Source of the DNA: Alteriqipengyuania bathyomarina_B
GTDB lineage: Bacteria; Pseudomonadota; Alphaproteobacteria; Sphingomonadales; Sphingomonadaceae
Length of the DNA stretch: 64,000 bases
Reading direction: 5' to 3'
Assembly (NCBI RefSeq): GCF_038594605.1
Contig: NZ_JBCFZM010000003.1
Span: 372,001-436,000 of the forward strand
The position numbers and the translations under genes are program-made. The notes beneath the pieces are model-generated. The model saw nothing but the letters and a program-made list of their open reading frames with translations, was not told the DNA's origin and made no database searches. This document shows, one piece after another, positions 50,611 through 63,293 of this stretch; the stretch's first letter is position 1, and each line of letters opens with the position of its first letter.

Positions 50611-52455
50611 ATGACCATCCGCAACTTGCTGACCGGAGCCGCCGCGCTTGCCATCCTGACCGCGCCGGGCGCCGTCTTCGCTCAAACCGCCGCGCGGGCC
50701 AGCCTCGACGTCGATCTCGACGCGCAAAGCGCCGATAGCGAGCAGTCCGAACACGACCGGCTCTTCGCGCTGTTTGCAGATTCCGACAAACGCAGCCTCG
50801 AACTCAACCCGCTCAGCCGCCTGTTCCGCGGCGATGATCGCAATGCCGACCGGCTGGGCGACTTCTTCACCGACGCGAGCTACTATGCCAGCTTGCGCGA
50901 CACGCAGCTCAATGTCGCGCTGCTCGAACAGATCGACCGCAGCAAGCTCTCGCCCACCGATCAACTCGCCTACGATGTGTTCGCCTATAATCAGGAGCAG
51001 GCGCTGAAAGGCAGCACGCCCGAAATCCGCGCGCTGACCGAAGTGCGTCCGGTGAACCACTTCAGCGGCTTCCACACCTTCTATCCCAATTTCGCGAGCG
51101 GCACGGGTGCCGCGCCCTTCAGGACCATCGCGAATTACGAGGACAATCTCAGTCGTCACGACGATTACATCGCCATCACCGACCGCGCGATCGCGAAATT
51201 CCGCGAAGGAATGGAGAGCGGCGTGGTCGAAACCAAGCTGACGATCCGCAACGTGATCGACCAGTTCGACACGCAGCTGGCGATCCCGATCGAGCAATCG
51301 CAGTTCATGGGGCCGACGACCATGTTTCCCGAGGATTTCTCGGACGCGGACAAGGTCCGGTTGACCGCCGCCTACGAAGCGAAGACGAAAGAAATCTACG
51401 CCGCGCACGAGAAGATGCGCGATTTCCTGCGCGACGAATATCTTGCCGCCGCGCGCGAGGAAGTGGGCCTGTCGCAGATGAAGGGCGGCGAGCTGCTGTA
51501 CCAACAGCTGATCGAGAGCACGACGACGCTGCCGCTGGAGGCCGATGCGATCCACCGGCTGGGCCTGTCCGAGGTCGAGCGGATCAAGGGCGATCTGGAG
51601 GTGCTCAAGGCAGAGGTCGGCTTCGAGGGCACGCTCAACGAATTCTTCGACTACGTGCGCACCGATCTCAAGTTCAAGCCGGAGAGCCGCGAGGCGCTGA
51701 CCCAGAGCTACTACGATATCGGCGAGCAGGTGGACGAGAAGATCGGCGACTACTTCTCGCTCCTCCCCAAATCGCAGCTCAAGATCGAGCCCTACGATCC
51801 CAGCATCGAGCAGTTCAGCGCTGGCGGTTCCTACCAGAGCGGCACTCCGGACGGATCGCGCCCGGGCACCTTCTTCTTCAACGCCTACGATCTGCCCAGC
51901 CGCCTGACGACCGGCAACGTGACGCTCTATCTGCACGAGGGCGCGCCGGGGCACCATTTCCAGATCAGCCTCGCGCAGGAGAACGAGGATCTGCCCGCCT
52001 TCATGCGCTTCGGCGGGACGACCTCTTTCGTCGAGGGCTGGGCGCTTTATGCCGAGACGCTGGGCTATCCGATGGGCTTCTACGACGATCCCTGGAATCG
52101 CTACGGCACCTTGCAGGACGAACAGCTGCGCGCGATGCGGCTGGTGGTCGATACCGGGCTGCACTCCAAGGGCTGGACGCGCGAGCAGGCGATCGACTTC
52201 ATGCTGGAAAATTCGGGCATGACGCGGACCGAGGTGGTCTCGGAGGTCGAGCGCTATATCGCGATTCCCTCTCAGGCGCTGGCTTACAAGATCGGTGCGC
52301 TCAAGATTCAGGAGCTGCGCGAGCGGGCCGAGAGCAAGCTGGGTGATGCGTTCGATATCAAGGACTTCCACGCGCAGGTGCTCAATACGGGCGGCCTGCC
52401 GTTGCCGGTGCTCGAAGCGAAGATCGACCGCTGGATTGCGAATGGCGGCGGCTGA
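50611..52455 (+). CDS. Exported DUF885-family protein (putative metallopeptidase)
   Basis: A 614-residue secreted protein with signal peptide ending AVFAQ. DUF885 features are present: YLHEGAPGHHFQISLAQEN, the HEGAPGHH zinc-like motif, TTSFVEGWALYAETLGYPMGFY and NSGMTRTEVVSEVERYIAIPSQALAYKIG. This family is thought to be zinc-dependent peptidases or related hydrolases, but biochemical support is limited. AGGGGAACCACCA precedes the ATG. It follows the amidohydrolase unit on the same strand. Confidence 0.9.
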   Translation: MTIRNLLTGAAALAILTAPGAVFAQTAARASLDVDLDAQSADSEQSEHDRLFALFADSDKRSLELNPLSRLFRGDDRNADRLGDFFTDASYYASLRDTQLNVALLEQIDRSKLSPTDQLAYDVFAYNQEQALKGSTPEIRALTEVRPVNHFSGFHTFYPNFASGTGAAPFRTIANYEDNLSRHDDYIAITDRAIAKFREGMESGVVETKLTIRNVIDQFDTQLAIPIEQSQFMGPTTMFPEDFSDADKVRLTAAYEAKTKEIYAAHEKMRDFLRDEYLAAAREEVGLSQMKGGELLYQQLIESTTTLPLEADAIHRLGLSEVERIKGDLEVLKAEVGFEGTLNEFFDYVRTDLKFKPESREALTQSYYDIGEQVDEKIGDYFSLLPKSQLKIEPYDPSIEQFSAGGSYQSGTPDGSRPGTFFFNAYDLPSRLTTGNVTLYLHEGAPGHHFQISLAQENEDLPAFMRFGGTTSFVEGWALYAETLGYPMGFYDDPWNRYGTLQDEQLRAMRLVVDTGLHSKGWTREQAIDFMLENSGMTRTEVVSEVERYIAIPSQALAYKIGALKIQELRERAESKLGDAFDIKDFHAQVLNTGGLPLPVLEAKIDRWIANGGG

Positions 52456-52720
52456 GGGGCGCGCCGCGAACGGGTAAGGGGCCCGGCGGGAAAATTAACA
52501 TTTCTGTAGCAGGGCGGGGCGGCCCTGACATGGCCTTAGGGTGCGGTTGCGCCGTGCGGAGACATTGGGCATGCCACCCATGCAATGCATGGATTTTCCG
52601 TCGAGCGTCATAGGCTCTTCACGGAGCGATGACATGGACGCGCTGGGCGTCTCGCAGGCCGGTTCGCTCGTCCGACGATCGATGATGCCAGAGATTTCTT
52701 GAGGGGGTAATTCACCGGTC

Positions 52721-53128
52721 ATGGCCACAGCCGACACCATTCCAGCCTGGATCGTCCTGTTCGTGGGCATCTATGCCTTTGCTGCCGCGATGGGCGAGCT
52801 GCGCTTGCCGGGCACGTGGAAGGGCATGCTGCACGATATGGAGCAGTCGCACGGGCTGCGCTTCATCGCCGGGATTTTCACCCTGACGCTGGGCGCGACC
52901 ATCTATCTCGTTACGCCATGGCGGCCGGACGACTGGCTGTTCATCTCGGTCGCGGCGCTCGGCGGGCTGCTGGTGCTGGAAGGGATCGCGTTCCTGACCG
53001 TGGGCGAGCGGCTGGTCACCTTCGGCCGCTGGCTGGTAGCGAGCGCGAGCGAGGTCTGGGCGGGCATTTCGGCCGTGCTCGGCGCCGCGCTGATCTTCGT
53101 CGCCCTGTCGCGGCTGGAGACGTTCTGA
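52721..53128 (+). CDS. Four-span membrane protein of unknown function
   Basis: A 135-residue protein with four hydrophobic segments: IVLFVGIYAFAAAMG, FIAGIFTLTLGATIYLV, WLFISVAALGGLLVLEGIAFL and GISAVLGAALIFVAL. Motifs between them (LRLPGTWKGMLHDMEQSHGL) repeat in related hypothetical proteins I cannot name. The 265 bases before it hold no gene I can support. Confidence 0.75.
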   Translation: MATADTIPAWIVLFVGIYAFAAAMGELRLPGTWKGMLHDMEQSHGLRFIAGIFTLTLGATIYLVTPWRPDDWLFISVAALGGLLVLEGIAFLTVGERLVTFGRWLVASASEVWAGISAVLGAALIFVALSRLETF

Positions 53129-53156
53129 GCTTCACGTCCCGTTCCGCCGCCGCTGC

Positions 53157-53576
53157 TCAGGGCAGGACGCAATCCTTGTAATATTCGTAGGTCGTCCCGT
53201 CCTCGACGGTGAAGGGTTCGCCCCGTTCGCAGTCGACCCGCATCGGGGTTCCAATCCCGCCCCACGAATCCTGCACCGCCTGCAGGCTCTCGGTCCGGAT
53301 TTCGAGGACGATCGACCGGCCGTCGTCCTCGACCATTTCGGCAACCGCCGGGTCCATATCGAGCGCAAGGCTCGACACGTCGCCGGACACCACTTCGCGC
53401 ACGGGCCCGGTCGGGGTTGCCTGCGGCGTTTCCGCCTCCGCGCTTTCGCCCGGTGTGGTCGACTCTTCTCTGGCGGCGTCGCCCGAAAGCTCCGCAGCTT
53501 CCGGCGTATCGCTCGTGTCCGAACAAGCGGCGCACGCGACCAGGATCAGGGCGGGAATCAGGCTGCGCATCGTCAT
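53157..53576 (-). CDS. Small acidic lipoprotein
   Basis: A predicted lipoprotein of about 139 residues: MRSLIPALILVACAAC with lipobox ACAAC. A Glu/Thr-rich linker (DTSDTPEAAELSGDAAREEST) is followed by a small domain (LALDMDPAVAEMVEDDGRSIVLEIRTESLQ) ending YEYYKDCVLP, with a cysteine pair (RVDCERG and KDCVLP). ATG 53576 and ATG 53570 are both possible; a GGAGG run precedes them. It does not share the F-x-G-x-W pattern of the 2-5 kb lipoproteins. Function unknown. Confidence 0.7.
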   Translation of the reverse strand: MTMRSLIPALILVACAACSDTSDTPEAAELSGDAAREESTTPGESAEAETPQATPTGPVREVVSGDVSSLALDMDPAVAEMVEDDGRSIVLEIRTESLQAVQDSWGGIGTPMRVDCERGEPFTVEDGTTYEYYKDCVLP

Positions 53577-53661
53577 CATATCCTCCATCTCCAACGCGGC
53601 TGAGCATACCCGGCAGGCCCACCCGCGCAAGCCGGGCGGATGTGATGCGCCGGCCCCCAGC

Positions 53662-55278
<1,617 letters not shown>

Positions 55279-55470
55279 CGTGGCTCCGGTCGGTTGGCGG
55301 CCTGGGCGCGCGAAAATAAAGGTGGGAGGGGTGTGCCCTCAAAAGCGCCCGGGGCACAAGCCTCGCCAGCGCGCCGCCAACAGGCACGATGCGGGCTGAG
55401 CCGGGGTTAAACGGCGCGTGAAGGTCGCGAGCCTGCGGGAACCGGACAGGCGCCCGGCGATTGGAGCAGC

Positions 55471-55656
55471 ATGATCAAACTGGCCATCATCTGTCTCGTC
55501 GTCGCCGCTGTCGCGGCAATCCTCGGTTTCGGCGGCGTCGCCGGTGCATTCGTGGATGTCGCGATGTGGCTCGCGATCATCGCAGCGGTTCTGTTCGTCG
55601 TATTCCTCGTGCTCGGCATATTTGCGGGCAAGAAGGCGAGCGACGCGCTCGACTGA
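55471..55656 (+). CDS. DUF1328-family small membrane protein
   Basis: A 61-residue protein with two membrane spans (KLAIICLVVAAVAAILGFGG and MWLAIIAAVLFVVFLVLGIF). This is the typical DUF1328 pattern, common in proteobacteria and often stress-induced. GGAGCAGC lies just before the ATG. Confidence 0.85.
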   Translation: MIKLAIICLVVAAVAAILGFGGVAGAFVDVAMWLAIIAAVLFVVFLVLGIFAGKKASDALD

Positions 55657-55744
55657 CGCGGGCGCTGGCGAGCCGGCGCCACTGGTACGGGATCGTTCGC
55701 CTGCTGCGCGGGTCCACCGATGACATGACCGCGCGAGCGTGCGG

Positions 55745-57580
55745 CTAGTCGAACCAGCCCTTTTTCTTCTTGTTGCCGAACCAGTCGGTTTCTTCCTTCG
55801 GGGCCAGCCAGCTGCCGGATGATTTCTCGTCCTTGCCCTTCGAGGAGAATCGCACACCGCCGACCTCGGTGCTGATCTGGCCGTCGCTGCGCACATCGAA
55901 GCCGCCCATGCTGACCGTGTGTTTGCCGTCGGAGTGAACCGTCACGCCATCCGCAACGCGCACGTTCCAGTTGTCGTTGTTGTCGAAGGAAACGCCGTCC
56001 ATCAACTGCGTCGTCGTGGTGCCGTCGCTCGCGACGTTGAAGCCTCCCGCGTTCACCGACATGCCACCGCCGTGATTGGGCGCGACCGGGCTTCGCCGAT
56101 CGGCAAAGCGGGTCAGGCCGGTGGTGTCCGGATGCCCATACTGGACTGCGACCGCGAATTCCTTCTCGCGCGCGCTGCGCTGCGCGAACGGGATATCCAA
56201 GATCAGTTCCGGGAAGAACATCTTGGCGAGCGCCTTGGGCGAAAGGCGCTTCGTATCGTTCGGGTCAATGGCGGACTGCGCCTCCTGCGCCTCGCGTTCG
56301 AGCATCTTCGTGCGGACACCGCCCAGCTGCGTCCAGAAGAAGCCGATCGCACCTGCCACCGCGCCCAGTGCAGCCTCGTAGAGGAAAGCCGACGCGTCCA
56401 GGTCCATCGCCAGATAAGCAAACAGCGCCCAGCTGATGGCGAGTGCTCCCAACACGTCGATCCACCTTTTGTCCGGCCTGATCGGCAGGACGCGCATGAT
56501 GCCTGCACCGATTGTTGCCGCCATCGCCGCCCAGCACAGGAGTGACCACAGCAAGCTGCCGCCATACCTGTCGAAGAAGAACAGGGGGATGAACAGGCCG
56601 AGCGCGAAAGCGGCCGCGCGCAGCTTGGTGTCGAGGCCCGAGAGTTTCTGATCGATCCGGCTCACGATGCCTGGCTTGTCGGCATTTGCAGCCTGAGCCG
56701 CGGTCTTCTCGGCGTGTTCTTCGACATCGCTCTGCTGGTAAGATGCGACCTTTGCGAGCGCCCGCAGTTCCGTCTCGCGCCCGGGCGTACGAAGGGCATC
56801 GCTCTTCATCATGTCCGCGAACCACGCGCGGTTCATCGCCTTTTCGTAATAGAAGCTATCCTCGACTTTCAGCCGGGGGGACTGCTGGGCGGCAGGATCG
56901 TCAGCCACCCAGAGTTCGGCGAGCAGGCCGAGCTTCTCCCTCGTCGCCAGCTTCGATTTGAGCTTCTCGAACTCCGCCGGGTCGTGGTCCGCCGACTTTG
57001 CCGCCGCGCGTGCCATCACCAGCTCGAGGTAGCGGTCGTCCATGAGGTACGGCTCGAGCGCATCGCCCGGCACCTTCCAGAAGGAGCGATAGAGCAGTGC
57101 TTCGCCGTGGGTCAGGGCGGCATCGTGATACTCGCGCCGCCAGGCTGCATCGATGGCAGCCCAGCGTTCGTTGCCGCCGGAGACGCGATCGTCCGTCAGC
57201 ACGTTCCAGTCGTACAGCTTGGCCGCGAATCGCGCCAATTCGGGTGTGGAGACGACGTAATCGTCCTTCAGCAATTGCGGCATGTATTCGTCGAGGAATT
57301 CGGGCTGGACCCGGAAGCCCTCGATCCTCGGGATCCAGTCGGGCGCGTAGCGCAGCGCGAACTCGAAAAAGGCGAGCTCGGGCGTGTTCTCCTCGAGCAG
57401 CTTGTCGAGCGAGATGCGCGCGTCGTATTCGCGCAGCTCCTCCTCGAGCCACTTCTGGATGTACCCCCGATCGATGTGCTCGGCTGCGGTTTCGTGGTTC
57501 TCGGCCATGGCTGCCGCAAGGTCCGCAAGGCTGGCGCATTCGCGCTCGCCAAGCTTGTAGGGCCGGATCGTGTCGCTCAT
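55745..57580 (-). CDS. Large modular membrane protein, unrecognised
   Basis: A 611-residue protein without a recognised family. Residues 1-300 are soluble and helical (YIQKWLEEELREYDARISLDKLLEE, then acidic-aromatic segments). Four or five hydrophobic spans lie at about 335-435. A Gln/Glu-rich coil and a short helical domain follow. Residues about 520-590 are a Gly-rich beta repeat: GGFNVASDGTTTT, VSFDNNDNWNVRVADGVTVHSDGKH, GGFDVRSDGQISTEVGGVRF. The C-terminus is Lys/Asn-rich. The order helical domain, membrane domain, beta-repeat suggests a large envelope machine component. No close homolog is known to me. Confidence 0.8.
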   Translation of the reverse strand: MSDTIRPYKLGERECASLADLAAAMAENHETAAEHIDRGYIQKWLEEELREYDARISLDKLLEENTPELAFFEFALRYAPDWIPRIEGFRVQPEFLDEYMPQLLKDDYVVSTPELARFAAKLYDWNVLTDDRVSGGNERWAAIDAAWRREYHDAALTHGEALLYRSFWKVPGDALEPYLMDDRYLELVMARAAAKSADHDPAEFEKLKSKLATREKLGLLAELWVADDPAAQQSPRLKVEDSFYYEKAMNRAWFADMMKSDALRTPGRETELRALAKVASYQQSDVEEHAEKTAAQAANADKPGIVSRIDQKLSGLDTKLRAAAFALGLFIPLFFFDRYGGSLLWSLLCWAAMAATIGAGIMRVLPIRPDKRWIDVLGALAISWALFAYLAMDLDASAFLYEAALGAVAGAIGFFWTQLGGVRTKMLEREAQEAQSAIDPNDTKRLSPKALAKMFFPELILDIPFAQRSAREKEFAVAVQYGHPDTTGLTRFADRRSPVAPNHGGGMSVNAGGFNVASDGTTTTQLMDGVSFDNNDNWNVRVADGVTVHSDGKHTVSMGGFDVRSDGQISTEVGGVRFSSKGKDEKSSGSWLAPKEETDWFGNKKKKGWFD

Positions 57581-57701
57581 TCTTTCCCCCCAAGAGACGC
57601 GGGGACGAAGCCTAGCCTCACTAATGTTAGGTTTTCAAGGCGGTGGTCCCGATCCGGTAGTGCGCCTTGCCGCGCCTGCCAAACGGCCCTACACCATGCC
57701 C

Positions 57702-57794
57702 ATCCCCGGGGAGCCTGCCGCGCAAACGCAGGTTGAGAGCGGAATACACCGCGACCCGTCGAACCTGATCCCGGTAATACGGGCGGAGGGAGGG
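57702..57794 (+). promoter_or_regulatory. Thiamine pyrophosphate riboswitch (THI element)
   Basis: The conserved core is readable: GGGGAGCC near the start, GGTTGAGAGCGG (matching CTGAGA), then GACCCGTCGAACCTGATC and CGGTAATACGGGCGGAGGGA near the end. This is the TPP aptamer, 57 bases before thiC. Thiamine pyrophosphate would switch off thiC expression, probably by sequestering the ribosome site. Confidence 0.93.
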
Positions 57795-57850
57795 AGCGGT
57801 TTTTCGAAACGCGAAGGCCGCCCTCGCTCCGATTCTGAGGAGCGTAACTA

Positions 57851-59755
<1,905 letters not shown>

Positions 59756-59883
59756 CCGCGCGGCCTCCCCAGCAAGCGATCACCTCCCCCGGGCCATGCG
59801 CAAATCGTGCATCGGCCCGGGATATCCCGGCGCTCTCGACCGTTGATCTGGACAACACAAACACGAACCGAGAGGCGTATATC

Positions 59884-60228
59884 ATGCAGGTCCAGTTCAA
59901 TTCCGACAGCAGCGTCATGGGCACCGATAATGTGGCCCAGCGCATCGAGGCTGCCGTGCGCGAGAAGATCGCCCGGTTCGAAGACAAGCTGACCCGGCTC
60001 GAAATCCACGTCCGCGACGAGAACGGGCCCAAGGGCGGAGTTAACGACAAGGCCTGCACGATCGAGGCGCGGCCCGCCGGCGCCAAGCCCATCGGCGTGA
60101 CCGAGCATGCCGACACGGTCGACGCGGCGGCGCGCAAGGCGGCGGGCACGCTCGCCCAGCGGCTCGAGCGCGTGCTCGGCAAGGCGAAGCGCAACGAGCA
60201 TGCGGCGCGGCCCGAAAAGGCGCTGTAG
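59884..60228 (+). CDS. Ribosome hibernation-promoting factor-like protein (HPF/RaiA)
   Basis: A 114-residue protein of the HPF/RaiA family: MQVQFNSDSSVMGTDNVAQRIEAAV, EDKLTRLEIHVRDENGPKGGVNDKACTIEARPAGAKPIGV and AARKAAGTLAQRLERVLGKAKR form the beta-alpha fold that binds the 30S subunit in stationary phase. GAGAGGCGTATATC precedes the ATG. It is the last normal-GC gene before the AT-rich segment. Confidence 0.88.
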   Translation: MQVQFNSDSSVMGTDNVAQRIEAAVREKIARFEDKLTRLEIHVRDENGPKGGVNDKACTIEARPAGAKPIGVTEHADTVDAAARKAAGTLAQRLERVLGKAKRNEHAARPEKAL

Positions 60229-60234
60229 ACGCTC

Positions 60235-60576
60235 ATGCCCTCCACCAGCCCCGACGCCGTGCTCACCGATTCGATGGAAGCGGACCGGCGAGAGCGGCGC
60301 CGCCTGCCGATAATCGGCCTGTGGCTGACCGCGCTCTATGTCGTGGGGCTGGTGGTGTACCTCGCGGTGCAGGGGCAGAACCCGGCGGAGCTGCGGCTGA
60401 ACGAGCTGGGTGACTTCCTCGGCGGAGTCTCCAGCCCGCTCGCGTTCCTGTGGCTGGTCCTCGGCTTCTTCCAGCAAAGCCGCGAAATCCGCCTGAGCAA
60501 CCAGGCGCTCCACCTGCAGGCCCGCGAGATGCGGCGCAGCGTGGACGAGCATCGGCGGATTGCGGGTGGGGAGTGA
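60235..60576 (+). CDS. Membrane protein, probably truncated at its C-terminus
   Basis: A 113-residue protein with two membrane spans (IGLWLTALYVVGLVVYLAV and PLAFLWLVLGFF). The motif LNELGDFLGGVSSPLAFLWLVLGFFQQ continues in related hypothetical proteins into a long coiled coil and a C-terminal domain, but here it stops at HRRIAGGE. The stop coincides exactly with the abrupt drop in GC content at 60577, so the downstream gene may have replaced its C-terminal part. This interpretation is from memory of the family's architecture. Confidence 0.7.
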   Translation: MPSTSPDAVLTDSMEADRRERRRLPIIGLWLTALYVVGLVVYLAVQGQNPAELRLNELGDFLGGVSSPLAFLWLVLGFFQQSREIRLSNQALHLQAREMRRSVDEHRRIAGGE

Positions 60577-60641
60577 GGTACAGCTGAGAAAACTTGTTCG
60601 ACTACGGGCTCTCAAAAAAGTCGGTTATTAAAAATCATCAG

Positions 60642-62012
60642 ATGAAGGTAGGAAGCTTGCCACACCAAAAATCGATAGAGGCGGAGTTTGCAACTTTTAT
60701 CGATGAGTGGATGAAAACTATAATAATTGTTCAGGATTCTGTTTCCAAGAAAGATTTTTCTTCAGCCACGCCCGATACGGTTATACTCCAGTCCCTGAAA
60801 AAAGCTAATTTTGTTAATCGAAAAGGATACGCCCTGTTAGAGAGTGTCGCTTCTCGTTTGCTTGGTGAGGCAGGATTATCTCTCAAAGTCAGCCAAGACA
60901 CAGCACAAAAGTTACTTTTAGAATGCTTTAATGAAGATTTAGAAAAGAGAAAATGGGCGAGCGCTTCGGAAAATGCAATAATTTCGAAGGCCCTAAAGAG
61001 ACTTAAGGAAATAGAGCTTCCTAATGGCTCATATATATTTGCTTCTCAATTTTCATACAGTGCGAAAGGATTGAAATTTGATATTGGACCTGTATCGATA
61101 ATATCAAAGGCGAGATTCTACAGGGAGAATGCAAAGAAGCTTAGAAAGCCATGGGAGCCTTCAGAATCTTCGGAGGACTTCCACAAATTTCTCTTAAAAA
61201 AGTGGATCGAGCACATGAGAAATTTCGATCATGTGATCTCGGTGGATGTAGGCCATTCAGAGCGAGAACTGGCTTGGGAGATAGCACGAGAGACCGCTGA
61301 GTTTGCTCTAAATATAGTGCGAACTTTCTTCGGCTATTATCACACCCATAGGATTAGACTTTCGGGGGATTTCACCCTCGAACAAAACCGTGCGTCGGTC
61401 ATCATCGAGCAGAACGACGTTTGGCTATCGCATGGAACTGGTGGTGTCTCATCGTTCTTGGACGATGATGCGATTCAGCGCTTCGAGTGGGAGCTTGAGC
61501 CAATGTCTCCACTCTTTGCAAGTTTTGCGGGTTGGCTAGCTTCAGGGAAACACGATGGGACACCAACTGTCGAGCGTCTCCGATACGCCAACAGGCTTAT
61601 CGCGGAGGCGTATTGTGAGCCTTCCGACTATTTGCGTCTCGTGCGGCTGATATCTGCATTCGAGGCTTTGGCGATAATTCGCTCCAACGAGAAGGCCCAT
61701 AATCTTGCTGTCAGATGTGCGAATGTTGGCTCGTGGAGCCGGTCCACGACAGCGTGTGAGATTTACGACAATGTTCGCTCGGCCTATCATGTGCGAAACA
61801 TGGTGGTGCACGGTGATGCACCCACGACTGACCAAGTGCGCAAGGCTTTCTTCGGGCTAGAAGAACATACGTTTGGTATTCTGGTCGGTTTTTTGAGTTT
61901 TTATGCTGGTATTGAGCGGACGGCAGGTCCTAGATCGATCCGGACACTCGCACGAGAGATCGAGAACCGCATTGAGTTCTTCTTCTATGATCCGTCATTT
62001 GGATTCGACTGA
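60642..62012 (+). CDS. HEPN-domain protein, ApeA-like; possible defence gene of foreign origin
   Basis: A 456-residue protein (an in-frame TTG at 60594 would add 16 residues). The C-terminal HEPN motif is VRNMVVHGDAPTT (R-x4-H) in a helical region (AYHVRNMVV, LEEHTFGILVGFLSFY). HEPN RNases of this type include ApeA-like anti-phage proteins. The N-terminal half is AT-rich and unusual for the genome (many AAA, ATA, TTA codons); the second half is nearer to host composition, suggesting a mosaic. No nucleotide-binding partner gene follows. A Shine-Dalgarno is not obvious. Defence function is inferred from motif and composition only. Confidence 0.7.
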   Translation: MKVGSLPHQKSIEAEFATFIDEWMKTIIIVQDSVSKKDFSSATPDTVILQSLKKANFVNRKGYALLESVASRLLGEAGLSLKVSQDTAQKLLLECFNEDLEKRKWASASENAIISKALKRLKEIELPNGSYIFASQFSYSAKGLKFDIGPVSIISKARFYRENAKKLRKPWEPSESSEDFHKFLLKKWIEHMRNFDHVISVDVGHSERELAWEIARETAEFALNIVRTFFGYYHTHRIRLSGDFTLEQNRASVIIEQNDVWLSHGTGGVSSFLDDDAIQRFEWELEPMSPLFASFAGWLASGKHDGTPTVERLRYANRLIAEAYCEPSDYLRLVRLISAFEALAIIRSNEKAHNLAVRCANVGSWSRSTTACEIYDNVRSAYHVRNMVVHGDAPTTDQVRKAFFGLEEHTFGILVGFLSFYAGIERTAGPRSIRTLAREIENRIEFFFYDPSFGFD

Positions 62013-62119
62013 GGCGGCAAGATTGCAAAACTGTGCCGCGCTGGCTTGCCTTTGCGCAAAACCCCCGCCCCCATTCCCGCTCCCCCCGCGTTGCCCCTCA
62101 GCAGCACCCCGCTGCCGGA

Positions 62120-62419
62120 GTGCTCCTAAATGACCAAGCCCACCCCCAGACCTGGCCCGAACTCGCGGTCGAAAGCTGGATGCTCGGTGCCGAGATGGGC
62201 ATGGTCATCTGGCTGCGCTCGATCCGTATGATGTCCGGCGGGAAGCCGGCCGAGCGGGAGGCGGAGCGGATGGTGAGTGAGAAGCTCAGCGCCGCGATGA
62301 CGCTGTGGCCCGCGCTGATGGCGGGCGGCTTCGACCAGTCCGCTGAGGAAACCACGGGCCGCGCGCTGGCGCATTACGGCAGGCCGGTGCGCGCCAACCG
62401 CAGGCGTCTCTCGCGCTGA
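62120..62419 (+). CDS. Small hypothetical protein, start uncertain
   Basis: A frame of about 99 residues from GTG 62120. The readable part LAVESWMLGAEMGMVIWLRSIRMMSGGKPAEREAERMVSEKL looks like an alpha-helical coding sequence (amphipathic, GC-biased third positions), ending ALAHYGRPVRANRRRLSR. A longer frame from 62033 exists but its N-terminus is Pro/Arg-rich and unlikely. No family recognised. Confidence 0.5.
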   Translation: MLLNDQAHPQTWPELAVESWMLGAEMGMVIWLRSIRMMSGGKPAEREAERMVSEKLSAAMTLWPALMAGGFDQSAEETTGRALAHYGRPVRANRRRLSR

Positions 62420-62476
62420 GCGAGTGCGTCCGGTCGCGCCCGGCCACGGCTGGCATATCGGGCACGCCTCGCCCAT

Positions 62477-62638
62477 ATGCCGCCGATGGCCGATCTCTAT
62501 CTCAAAAACCTCGAATCCGAACGCCGCAAGCTGTGGGCCGAATGCCGCCTGAAGGGGCTGGCGAGGGAGACGCCCCAGCGCCAGCGGATCGCGCAGATCG
62601 ACGAGGCTATTGCCGCGCACAAGGCGAAGAAGGCTTAG
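62477..62638 (+). CDS. Small basic helical protein
   Basis: A 53-residue protein (MPPMADLYLKNLESERRKL start) rich in Arg/Lys/Glu, ending IAQIDEAIAAHKAKKA. Codon usage is host-like and a second in-frame ATG occurs at 62486. Possibly a nucleoid- or RNA-associated small protein; no family recognised. Confidence 0.5.
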   Translation: MPPMADLYLKNLESERRKLWAECRLKGLARETPQRQRIAQIDEAIAAHKAKKA

Positions 62639-62776
62639 GCGCGGCGCTTTCCTACTCGGCGCAGGTGGGCCCATAAGGCGCGGATGATCCGGCTGCGCCG
62701 CACACCCGCTTGGCCGCTTGCAAACGCGGGATCGGGGTGGCGGAATTTTTGTCCCTATAACACTGTGTCAGGTGTG

Positions 62777-63259
62777 TCAGGCGCGCGAAAGCTTGACCAG
62801 CACCCGGTCGAGCGATTGCAGGAAGTGCGACCGGTCCGCCTTGCTGAACGGGGCCGGGCCGCCTCCCACACCGTCCATCCCGGCGCGCAGGTCCGCCATG
62901 ATCGCGCGCGTCGCCACCGCGCCGCCGATGCTCGCCGCGTCGAACTCGCGCCCGTCGTGCTTGAGGACGGTGGCGCCTGCCTTGATGCACCGCTCGGCCA
63001 GCAGGATGTCGGCGGTGATGACGATGGTGCGTGGGCCGGCGTGCTCCGCGATCCAGTCGTCGGCGGCGTCGAACCCGTCGCTTACCACGACGCGTTTCAC
63101 CCGCTCGCTCACCGGCACGCGGAAAGGGCTGTTGCTGACCACGCGGACATGCGCGCGGTGGCGCTGGGCGACGCGATACACCTCGTCCTTCACCGGGCAG
63201 GCATCGGCATCGACCAAGATAGTGACGGGGGCGGCGGTGGTTTCGGGCGCGGTGTCCAT
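62777..63259 (-). CDS. YaiI/YqxD family protein (UPF0178)
   Basis: A 160-residue conserved protein: ILVDADACPVKDEVYRVAQRH, VVVSDGFDAADDWIAEHAGPRTIVITADILLAERCIKAGATVL and IGGAVATRAIMADLR match the UPF0178/DUF188 family. The Asp-rich patch (VDADACP) suggests a nuclease-like fold, but function is unknown. Standalone gene on the minus strand. Confidence 0.9.
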   Translation of the reverse strand: MDTAPETTAAPVTILVDADACPVKDEVYRVAQRHRAHVRVVSNSPFRVPVSERVKRVVVSDGFDAADDWIAEHAGPRTIVITADILLAERCIKAGATVLKHDGREFDAASIGGAVATRAIMADLRAGMDGVGGGPAPFSKADRSHFLQSLDRVLVKLSRA

Positions 63260-63293
63260 GGCGCCCGCCTTTAGCGAGCGCGCATGGCAGGCT

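Noticed and set aside
52571..52702. 43-codon plus-strand frame in the gap before the four-span membrane protein
   Set aside because: Met-rich, no ribosome site or conserved look; GC bias at third positions is weak.
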